A stretch of 8,743 nucleotides of DNA from a bacterium (lineage in GTDB: Bacteria > Blakebacterota > Blakebacteria > Blakebacterales > Blakebacteraceae), in contig JALGVQ010000190.1 of assembly GCA_025774615.1 (NCBI GenBank), positions 1 to 8,743 of the forward strand. The letters are read 5' to 3'. A program made the translations under genes and the position numbers. Positions 1 through 5,487 of this stretch are shown in pieces. The notes under the pieces are model-generated. The model ran no database searches. It worked only from the letters and a program-made list of their open reading frames with translations, and was not told the DNA's origin. Every line of letters begins with the position of its first letter. The first letter of the stretch is position 1.

Positions 1-99
1 GGACGTGGATCGATGGGCCGGGGACAAGCCGGTTTCAGCCGTGGACGTGGATCGATGGGTCGGGGACAAGCCGGTTTCAGTCGTGGACGTGGATCGATG
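1..99 (+). repeat. 42-bp in-frame tandem repeat, about 2.4 copies
   Basis: Copies lie at 1-42 and 43-84, with a partial third copy of 15 bp at 85-99. The first two are identical except at unit positions 18 (C/T) and 39 (C/T). Both changes are synonymous in the frame of the surrounding CDS. More copies may lie upstream of the window. Confidence 0.85.
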
Positions 100-201
100 C
101 CGGGACGTGCCGGGTCTGGTCGCAGTGGCAGCATGGGCATGATGAACCGGGGGCGGATGATCCCTCCCGTTCCGCCGCCTCCTCCGCCACCTGCAGGCTG
201 A
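1..201 (+). CDS. C-terminal part of a repeat-containing Gly/Arg/Ser/Met-rich protein (5' end outside window)
   Basis: The reading frame is open from the first base and ends at TGA 199-201, so only the last 66 codons are visible and the true start lies upstream. The segment is low complexity. A 14-residue unit, GRGSMGRGQAGFSR, occurs twice and then partly a third time. It is followed by a diverged Gly/Ser/Arg/Met stretch and a proline run (PPVPPPPPPPAG). The two full DNA repeat copies differ at two bases, both silent third-codon positions in this frame, which supports real translation. The composition resembles disordered RGG-like tails of nucleic-acid-binding or surface proteins, but there is no domain here to assign a function. 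A rho-independent terminator follows about 60 bp after the stop, consistent with this being the last gene of its transcript. Confidence 0.6.
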   Translation, partial: GRGSMGRGQAGFSRGRGSMGRGQAGFSRGRGSMPGRAGSGRSGSMGMMNRGRMIPPVPPPPPPPAG

Positions 202-261
202 TCGGTCGTAGTCAGAACACCTCGAAACACAGCTCAGCAATTACGGAACGGTATTCGCAGG

Positions 262-304
262 AAGGGGCCGGTAGGAACGCACGTCGTTTCGCCGGCCCTT
301 TTTT
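262..304 (+). terminator. Rho-independent terminator of the repeat-protein gene
   Basis: A GC-rich stem pairs GGGGCCGG (264-271) with CCGGCCCT (292-299), with A-U pairs extending its base. It is followed by six T residues at 299-304. The loop can fold further through AACG (276-279) and CGTT (285-288). The T tract lies only on the + strand side, so it terminates the rightward gene ending at 201. The stop codon of the convergent leftward gene (303-305) overlaps the T tract. Confidence 0.8.
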
Positions 305-902
305 ATTGCCCCTCTTTCTGCCGGGCGTCGAGATCCCTGGTAATGAGGTTTTCCCGCGTGGAGAAGCTTTGCCAGTGCCAGAAACTCTCCGGAGGGCTCT
401 GGCTGAGACTCCGGCTCCAGATTGCGTAGGTGTAGATCGTCTCATTCGCCTGATGCAGTCGGTCGCTTAGAACAGCCGCGGCGCGGTTGGCGATCTTCAC
501 TGCCAGGTGCGGTTTTTCCTCCACCAGCCGGAAGTAGGTGTCGCGGTCGATGGAGATCGTCGTGGCCGGTTCCGAGGTTTCAACAGAGGCGGTATGAGGG
601 ACCTCGTCGAACATTGAGGCTTCCCCGATGATATCACCCCGATGAAGGGTCGCCAGCACGATGCCTTCTTCATTATCCCCTATGCCCTTGATGATCTTGA
701 CCTCTCCCTCCAGGATGATCTGGATACCCTTGTTGCGGAGGTCTTCGCCGAATATCAGTCCCTCCTCAGGCCGGTACCGGAACAGCTTGAGGTAGGGCAT
801 GAGCTCCCTGAGGTCCGTTTCGGAATAATCTTTAAAAAACTCTAGAGGGGTCAGGTCCTCGAGTTGTAGACTCAAATCTTGTTCCTTTTCCATGGAGGGC
901 AT
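303..902 (-). CDS. Stand-alone cyclic-nucleotide-binding-like (Crp/cNMP) domain protein
   Basis: The 199-residue product is mostly one cNMP-binding fold. A helical N-terminus (LTPLEFFKDYSETDLREL, residues 17-34) leads into beta strands ending in IILEGEVKIIKG (62-73). The phosphate-binding cassette GEASMFDEVPHTASV spans residues 93-107, and a C-helix-like segment follows at about 133-155. In cAMP/cGMP binders the cassette usually has Arg where His103 sits here, so ligand binding may be altered or lost. There is no helix-turn-helix: the C-terminal 40 residues are polar and unlike a Crp DNA-binding domain. A signal-sensing or protein-interacting module is therefore more likely than a transcription factor. 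The start at 902 has AGAAGG 9 nt upstream; an alternative ATG is at 893. It is divergent from the 70-residue gene, with 53 bp between start codons. Confidence 0.85.
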   Translation of the reverse strand: MPSMEKEQDLSLQLEDLTPLEFFKDYSETDLRELMPYLKLFRYRPEEGLIFGEDLRNKGIQIILEGEVKIIKGIGDNEEGIVLATLHRGDIIGEASMFDEVPHTASVETSEPATTISIDRDTYFRLVEEKPHLAVKIANRAAAVLSDRLHQANETIYTYAIWSRSLSQSPPESFWHWQSFSTRENLITRDLDARQKEGQ

Positions 903-945
903 GATAACAAGCCTTCTGACAGTGGTCTACACATCGTTTTCCCCC

Positions 946-950
946 GGAGG
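946..950 (+). promoter_or_regulatory. Shine-Dalgarno site setting a TTG start
   Basis: GGAGG ends 5 nt before TTG 956-958. It is the only strong ribosome binding site in this gap and decides the non-ATG start of the downstream small gene. Confidence 0.65.
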
Positions 951-955
951 TTCTG

Positions 956-1168
956 TTGGACCAACTCAGTCTGGATACCACAACACTCTCCATCATGGTG
1001 CAGGCCTCTGGTCTTGCAACTCTGCTGCTCATGCTTCGGGAATTCCGGCAGGATGACCGGGAATTGAACGAAGAGGAATTGCAGGGACTGGTGATCGCCT
1101 ATCGCTACCAGTACCAGTTCACGCTCGATCTCATGCTGGAAGGGATGCGAACCGACGAAGAGTCCTGA
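956..1168 (+). CDS. Small acidic hypothetical protein, 70 residues, TTG start
   Basis: I do not recognise this protein. It begins at TTG with GGAGG at ideal spacing and ends at TGA 1166-1168. The product is acidic and looks fully helical. A hydrophobic N-terminal part (residues 10-23, including GLATLLLMLREF) is followed by a charged turn (RQDDRELNEEEL) and an aromatic-rich helix (VIAYRYQYQFTLDLMLEGM). There is no signal peptide or clear membrane span and no cysteine. It reads away from the cNMP-like gene, so the two may share a control region. No promoter hexamers are convincing in the 53-bp gap. It could be a small regulatory or adaptor protein, but that is only a guess. A start at ATG 995 would leave a truncated protein with no good ribosome binding site. 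Confidence 0.6.
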   Translation: MDQLSLDTTTLSIMVQASGLATLLLMLREFRQDDRELNEEELQGLVIAYRYQYQFTLDLMLEGMRTDEES

Positions 1169-1220
1169 TATCGGCAGGCTCTTCTCGATAGTGAGACAAC
1201 AGATACCGGTACCGGGCGTA

Positions 1221-2732
1221 TTACCGCCCTCCGGATGAATGACGCGCCTCGGTGACCATCTCTCTGACCTCCTCCATCAGTACCGCGCCCCGGTAACAGA
1301 AGCCATCCTTGATGGTCCATTCCACGGTTCCACCCGGTCGCACCGCGCCATCTTCGTATACATCGGTCCCGGTCGGGTAGAGCAGCTTGAAATTCTCCTG
1401 GGGATTGCCGTTCACCAGGATGAGGTCTGCCCGGTATCCGGCCTTCACCCGACCCAGCTCATCCTCCATTCCGAGCATCAGAGCGTTGTTGCCGGTAGCG
1501 TGCCTGATCACATCCAGGGGGTGGAAGCCGGCCTCCTGCTGCAGTTCGAGCTCCCTGATGTATCCGAACCCATAGAGCCGGTAGATGAAGCCCGCGTCCT
1601 CGCCGGCACAGATGATGCCACCCCGTTCGGCGAACTCGCGCAGGGCGGCGAACCAGATCTGGTAGTTCCGGCTCCATTCGATCTCATCCTTCGTCGTCCA
1701 GCCGAGGAAGTAGGAACCGTGGCTGCCCAGATCGGGAGTGAAGTACTGCTCAAGTGCCGGGTGGAGATAATCCTCGAACCACGGTTGGGTCCGGGCGCGC
1801 TGTACGTCACGGCTTGCTTCATAGATGGTGAGGGTGGGGCACCAGGCTACCCCGGCGTCAGCCATACCCTGCAGGACGAGACTGAGCTTCTCCGGGTCGG
1901 CATCCCTGAAGAGCCTGCCGGCCCATCTGAACCGGTCGACTTCATTGTTGTAGTTGTAGTCGGGAGGAAAACTCTGAGATCCGTAAGGGATTGCCGCGTC
2001 GGGAATCCCGTACCAGTGCTCGATGGTGGTCGTGCCGCCGGCAATGTCATCCCAGACGTCGCTCTCCTCGACACCGACATGATGGGCGACCCGCAGGCCG
2101 AGTTTCTTTGCCTCATCGAGAAGTGCGGCCAGGGGGGCGCGATCCATCCCGAAGATCTTCACTCCATCAGCTCCGGCTTCGTGTACCGCCCGAACGCTCT
2201 GGCGGGCTTCCTCCGGGGTGCCGCCGCCAGCGCGCATGTAGATGAAGATGCGCGGCGCCACAAGCGATCCGCGATCGCTCTGACGCTTCAGTCGTTCCGC
2301 CTTTTCGAAATCGCTTCCCACATCCCGCACGGTTGTGATGCCGCTGGCGAGCCAGAGGTTCATCTGATACTGGAACGGCATCGGCATGTTGCCGCGGGAA
2401 TCCTGAAGGTGAACATGCAGGTTGATGAATCCCGGGAGCAGGTACCTGCCCTCGCCGTCGATCTCGGCATCGAAGTCACCCGATGAGCGGCCGCCAACAG
2501 ACACGATCCGATCATTCTCGACGACCACGTTCACAGGGCCCCGTGTCGGAGTGCCGTTTCCATCGATGACGTATACGTTACGGATCAGAAGGCGGTCGTA
2601 TCTCCGGCCGTGTTCCGCGGTCGGATTCGAGGGTGTCTCATCCACCTGCCTGGCGGAGACTGTTGATGACAGAACCGGGAGAGCGATCACGATCGCTCCG
2701 GCGAGGATCCGTGAGATGGAGTATCGTTGCAT
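1221..2732 (-). CDS. Exported amidohydrolase, imidazolonepropionase-like metal-dependent hydrolase
   Basis: The 503-residue product starts with a typical signal peptide: basic MQRYSISR, hydrophobic ILAGAIVIALPVL, and a likely cut after VSA (residue 27). The amidohydrolase fold follows, with the small beta domain at about 45-100 (RNVYVIDGNG, RIVSVGG). HVH metal ligands are at 106 and 108, a Lys at 192 (GADGVKIF) sits at the possible carboxylated-lysine position, and His218 and His239 (TTIEHW) follow. Asp379 lies in GEDAGF, where relatives usually have GTDAG. The C-terminal LGRVKAGYRADLILVNGNP (427-445) closes the beta domain. Such enzymes hydrolyse cyclic amides or Xaa-Pro/Xaa-Arg peptides, and the substrate cannot be read from sequence. 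The start at 2732 has only a modest site (AGGGTGA). A 15-codon ORF with a stronger site lies just upstream in the same frame. Confidence 0.9.
   Translation of the reverse strand: MQRYSISRILAGAIVIALPVLSSTVSARQVDETPSNPTAEHGRRYDRLLIRNVYVIDGNGTPTRGPVNVVVENDRIVSVGGRSSGDFDAEIDGEGRYLLPGFINLHVHLQDSRGNMPMPFQYQMNLWLASGITTVRDVGSDFEKAERLKRQSDRGSLVAPRIFIYMRAGGGTPEEARQSVRAVHEAGADGVKIFGMDRAPLAALLDEAKKLGLRVAHHVGVEESDVWDDIAGGTTTIEHWYGIPDAAIPYGSQSFPPDYNYNNEVDRFRWAGRLFRDADPEKLSLVLQGMADAGVAWCPTLTIYEASRDVQRARTQPWFEDYLHPALEQYFTPDLGSHGSYFLGWTTKDEIEWSRNYQIWFAALREFAERGGIICAGEDAGFIYRLYGFGYIRELELQQEAGFHPLDVIRHATGNNALMLGMEDELGRVKAGYRADLILVNGNPQENFKLLYPTGTDVYEDGAVRPGGTVEWTIKDGFCYRGAVLMEEVREMVTEARHSSGGR
2681..2698. repeat. 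18-bp inverted repeat inside the signal-peptide codons
   Basis: GAGCGATC and GATCGCTC are perfect 8-bp arms separated by AC. On the - strand mRNA this could form a 7-8 bp hairpin with a 4-nt loop, about 35 nt after the amidohydrolase start codon. It may simply reflect Ile/Ala codons in the signal peptide. Confidence 0.5.
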
Positions 2733-2738
2733 TGTCGT

Positions 2739-2786
2739 TCACCCTGTTCGATAGGTGACAGTGTCGTCCGGGAACCGGCGGGACAT
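2739..2786 (-). CDS. Possible 15-residue leader ORF upstream of the amidohydrolase
   Basis: ATG at 2786-2784 is preceded by GGAGGAG (2798-2792) with a 5-nt spacer, the best ribosome binding site near this gene. The ORF encodes MSRRFPDDTVTYRTG and stops at TGA 2741-2739, six nucleotides before the amidohydrolase ATG and in the same frame. It could be a leader peptide that couples or tunes translation of the hydrolase. It could also be an upstream start lost to a nonsense change. The downstream ATG already gives a complete signal peptide, so no N-terminal extension is needed. There are no runs of one amino acid that would suggest attenuation. Confidence 0.35.
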   Translation of the reverse strand: MSRRFPDDTVTYRTG

Positions 2787-2830
2787 CGGTGCTCCTCCGG
2801 TGTGAAGAGGACGATACAGAACGTTCCTGC

Positions 2831-2846
2831 CGCCCGTCAACGGGCG
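2831..2846. promoter_or_regulatory. GC-rich hairpin in the divergent control region
   Basis: CGCCCG and CGGGCG form a perfect 6-bp stem around TCAA. No T tract follows on either strand, so it is not a standard terminator. It sits 9 bp from the 14-bp palindrome, between the amidohydrolase and the lyase gene, and may be part of a 5' leader or operator. Confidence 0.4.
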
Positions 2847-2855
2847 CACCTGATA

Positions 2856-2869
2856 ATGTCACGTGACAT
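2856..2869. promoter_or_regulatory. Perfect 14-bp palindrome, candidate operator
   Basis: ATGTCACGTGACAT is exactly self-complementary and lies in the 223-bp gap between the divergent amidohydrolase and tyrosine phenol-lyase genes, 86 bp before the lyase start. The half-site element TGACA recurs at once (2869-2873) and again at 2756-2760 near the amidohydrolase, where it forms a looser dyad GACAGTGTC. A -10-like GATAAT (2852-2857) overlaps its left edge, but I see no convincing -35. A dimeric repressor or activator site is a reasonable inference; the regulator is unknown. Confidence 0.45.
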
Positions 2870-2955
2870 GACACTGGTTCCGTACGTAGGTTCCAACATG
2901 CCGGTCGAGAGCCGCGTCGTAACCAGCTTGTTCAGCCGAAATCAGCAGAAGAGAG

Positions 2956-4353
2956 ATGGAGAAGATGACAGAGGATAAGCGCCGCAGATCGTGGGCAGAA
3001 CCATTCAAGATCAAGGTAGTCGAGCCGGTACGCATCACCTCACATGAGGAACGGACTGATGCACTCGATGAAGCGGGGTGGAACACATTCCTGCTGAAGA
3101 GCAGGGATGTCTACATCGACCTCCTGACCGACAGCGGGACGAGTGCCATGTCTGCCAGTCAATGGGCCGGCATGATGCTGGGGGATGAGGCATACGCCGG
3201 AAGCATCAACTTCTACAACCTCTGCGAGGCCGTCGAGGAGATCTACGGCTTTCCCTACCTGGTGCCGACCCACCAGGGTCGAGCCGCCGAACATATGATC
3301 AGCCAGATCCTGATCTCTGAAGGTGACTTCATTCCCGGGAACATGTATTTCACCACCACGAAGCTGCACCAGGAACTCGCCGGCGGGACCTTCGTGGATG
3401 TGATCATCGACGAGGCGCATGATCCAGCGAGTGAGCACCCCTTCAAGGCCAACGTCGATCTGAACAAGCTGGAGGATCTCATCAACCGGGTGGGGGCCGA
3501 TCGGATTCCCTACTTCTGTCTCGCCACCACGGTGAACATGGCCGGTGGACAGCCGATAAGCATGGAGAACATCCGGGACCTCCACACACTCTGCCGGAAG
3601 CACGATATCCCTGTCTATCTCGACAAGACCCGTATCGCAGAGGGCGCCTATTTCATACAACAGCGGGAGCCGGGATATGAAGGGAAGAGTGTCGCAGAGA
3701 TCGTTCTCGAGATCTGTTCCCTTATGGAAGGGGCATGGATGAGTTCGAAGAAGGACCATCTGGTGAACATCGGGTATCTGGCACTGCGTGACGCAGACGT
3801 CTTCGAGCAGGCCCGGAACATGGTGGTCATCTACGAGGGACTGCACACCTATGGTGGAATGGCCGGCCGTGACATGGAGGCTCTAGCGCGCGGGATTTAC
3901 GAATCAGTGGAGGATGATCATATCGCGGCTCGTGTCGGTCAGGTTGTCTACCTCGGCGAGAAGATAGCCGCTGAGGGAGTTCCGATCATTCAGCCGGTCG
4001 GCGGCCATGCGGTCTTCCTCGACGCCAGGGCATTTCTCTCCCATCTCGATCAGGAGGAGTTCCCGGCCCAGCGGCTGGCAGGGGAAATATATCTCGAGGG
4101 TGGAGTGCGCAGTATGGAACGGGGTATTGTATCTGCCGGGCGGAACAGTGAAACCGGTGAGAACATCCGCGTCGGCCTGGAACTGGTGCGTCTTACCATC
4201 CCTCGGAGGGTCTACACTCAGGCACATATGGATGTGACCGCCGAAACGATCTGGGAGGTCTGGGACCGTCGCGATTCGATCAGGGGCCTCGAGATGGTGC
4301 ACGAACCACAATACCTGAGATTCTTCCAGGCACGCTTCCAGCCGAAGGATTGA
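2956..4353 (+). CDS. tpl: Tyrosine phenol-lyase (beta-tyrosinase)
   Basis: This 465-residue PLP enzyme should split L-tyrosine into phenol, pyruvate and ammonia. It follows the Citrobacter freundii enzyme from end to end, from my memory of that sequence. The PLP lysine is Lys266 in MSSKKDHLVN. Asn194, Asp223 and Arg226 hold the cofactor and Arg412 (VRLTIPRR) the carboxylate. Residues separating it from tryptophanase are of the phenol-lyase type: Thr133 (YFTTT; tryptophanase has Asp), Arg389 (SMERG) as the equivalent of Arg381, AGRDMEA at 303-309, and Phe456. Tyr80, the proposed proton donor to phenol, is kept. Differences include DKTR for DATR and NIGYLAL for NIGGFL, with one residue fewer. 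It is cytoplasmic, with no signal peptide. The start could be Met1 (2956) or Met4 (2965), as neither ribosome site is ideal. It nearly abuts manC. Confidence 0.87.
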   Translation: MEKMTEDKRRRSWAEPFKIKVVEPVRITSHEERTDALDEAGWNTFLLKSRDVYIDLLTDSGTSAMSASQWAGMMLGDEAYAGSINFYNLCEAVEEIYGFPYLVPTHQGRAAEHMISQILISEGDFIPGNMYFTTTKLHQELAGGTFVDVIIDEAHDPASEHPFKANVDLNKLEDLINRVGADRIPYFCLATTVNMAGGQPISMENIRDLHTLCRKHDIPVYLDKTRIAEGAYFIQQREPGYEGKSVAEIVLEICSLMEGAWMSSKKDHLVNIGYLALRDADVFEQARNMVVIYEGLHTYGGMAGRDMEALARGIYESVEDDHIAARVGQVVYLGEKIAAEGVPIIQPVGGHAVFLDARAFLSHLDQEEFPAQRLAGEIYLEGGVRSMERGIVSAGRNSETGENIRVGLELVRLTIPRRVYTQAHMDVTAETIWEVWDRRDSIRGLEMVHEPQYLRFFQARFQPKD

Positions 4354-4359
4354 GTGACA

Positions 4360-5460
4360 ATGGCAGAAGAACGGAAACGATACGCCATCATCCTGGCCGG
4401 AGGCGTCGGAGAGCGCTTCTGGCCGTTGTCTCGCACAACACGACCGAAGCAGCTGCTTCCCCTCGGCGAGGGAGGAAACTCACTGCTCGCTGATGCCATT
4501 GATCGGCTCAACATGGTCATTCCGCCTGAGGATACGTACGTGGTCACCGGGCGGTCTCTTCTGGAAACCATTCGCTACTCCGGACTTGCCGTGCCGCGTG
4601 AGAACGTGATCGCCGAACCGGCCAAACGGAATACTGCCGGAGCGCTCGTATGGGCAGCCGCCTGGCTCCTTGCCACCAGGGGAGAGGAAGCTCTCGACGC
4701 GAGTCTTTCGGTGTTTCCAGCCGACCACCAGATCGATTCGACCGATGCCTTCAAGACCGATGTGACCAGAGCCCTTGAGCACGTCGAGGAAGAAGGCGGC
4801 CTCATGGTGATGGGAGTGCCGCCCACCCGTCCCGCGACAGGATATGGATACATCGAGGTCGCGGAAGCCATCGAGGAGGAGGACTCCGTTGTTCCGGTAT
4901 CGGCATTCCATGAGAAACCGGACGCTGAGACTGCTCAGGAGTACGTGGATTCAGGTCGGCACTTCTGGAATTCGGGGATGTTCTTCTGGACGATCTCCGA
5001 CTTTCTGCTCGAACTGGAAAAGGCCTCGCCTGCGCATTTCGAAACTGCCGGACAACTGGTAGAGGCCATCAGCACCGGGGATGAGGTCGAGATCCGGACT
5101 CTCTTCGAACAGCTGGAGGACATCTCGATCGATTACGCGCTTATGGAGAAGGCATCAGAGGTCTCGATGATCCCCGCGTCGTTCAGGTGGGATGATCTGG
5201 GTGCCTGGGATGCACTCATGAGAACCCTCGAAAGTGATGATGAGGGAAATGTGACGCTCGGTCCTTCTATCCGGATCGACACCCGGGACTGTATGGTCCT
5301 CAATGATGAGGGAGAACACGCAACGGTAGCGCTCCTTGGAGTCGAAGGGCTGACAGTCGTGATGACCGGAGACGCGGTCCTCGTCATGCGTTCCGACCGG
5401 GCCCAGGATGTCCGGGATGTTGTGAAGCAGTTGAAAGAGAGAGGGAGCCCTCACCTGTAG
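4360..5460 (+). CDS. manC: Mannose-1-phosphate guanylyltransferase
   Basis: The 366-residue product joins mannose-1-phosphate and GTP to make GDP-mannose for polysaccharide, LPS or glycan synthesis. The nucleotidyltransferase signature LAGGVGERFWPLSR is at 12-25, with the PKQ lysine at 30. Other family motifs follow in order: EPAKRNTA (86-93), FPADH (119-123; usually TPADH), GYGYI (161-165), EKP (185-187), WNSGMFFW (203-210), IDYALMEK (257-264) and WDDLGAW (277-283). The C-terminal 80 residues form the usual left-handed beta-helix part. There is no phosphomannose isomerase domain, so this is the short single-function form. The chosen ATG at 4360 lies 10 nt after GAAGGA; a GTG at 4354, directly after the lyase stop, is a two-codon-longer alternative. 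The tight junction implies cotranscription with tpl, although no metabolic link is evident. Confidence 0.93.
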   Translation: MAEERKRYAIILAGGVGERFWPLSRTTRPKQLLPLGEGGNSLLADAIDRLNMVIPPEDTYVVTGRSLLETIRYSGLAVPRENVIAEPAKRNTAGALVWAAAWLLATRGEEALDASLSVFPADHQIDSTDAFKTDVTRALEHVEEEGGLMVMGVPPTRPATGYGYIEVAEAIEEEDSVVPVSAFHEKPDAETAQEYVDSGRHFWNSGMFFWTISDFLLELEKASPAHFETAGQLVEAISTGDEVEIRTLFEQLEDISIDYALMEKASEVSMIPASFRWDDLGAWDALMRTLESDDEGNVTLGPSIRIDTRDCMVLNDEGEHATVALLGVEGLTVVMTGDAVLVMRSDRAQDVRDVVKQLKERGSPHL

Positions 5461-5473
5461 TCGTCGATCCGCC

Positions 5474-5479
5474 AGGAGG
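5474..5479 (+). promoter_or_regulatory. Consensus Shine-Dalgarno site of the S9 peptidase
   Basis: A full AGGAGG sits 8 nt before ATG 5488, in the 27-bp gap after manC. It fixes the start and suggests independent strong translation of the secreted peptidase within the transcript. Confidence 0.75.
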
Positions 5480-5487
5480 TATCTCAT

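Noticed and set aside
1-99. CRISPR array
   Set aside because: The repeats are directly contiguous with no spacers and keep a reading frame, so this is a coding tandem repeat.
199-201. TGA at the end of the repeat protein as Sec
   Set aside because: A good rho-independent terminator follows directly and the downstream frame runs through it into antisense coding sequence. It is an ordinary stop.
955-965. GTTGGACCAAC dyad over the TTG start codon
   Set aside because: The arms are only 5 bp with a single-base centre, too small for a hairpin and likely by chance. Noted only as a possible operator.
1206-1229. Palindrome CCGGTACCGG and GGGCG/CGCCC dyad at the convergent gene ends as a terminator
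   Set aside because: The stems are short and no T tract follows on either strand.
1239-2486. 415-codon open frame on the + strand opposite the amidohydrolase
   Set aside because: It is the antisense shadow of a GC-rich gene. The - strand frame has the signal peptide, metal ligands and full amidohydrolase motifs, while the + frame has no recognisable domain.
2739-2741. TGA between the mini-ORF and the amidohydrolase as a second selenocysteine codon
   Set aside because: The region is not homologous to any Sec site, the downstream ATG alone gives a complete signal peptide, and the only clear hairpin downstream has its loop about 48 nt away, outside the usual SECIS distance.
3040-3846. 268-codon - strand frame opposite the lyase
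   Set aside because: It is an antisense shadow of a gene with unambiguous PLP-lyase motifs and has no ribosome site or known motif of its own.
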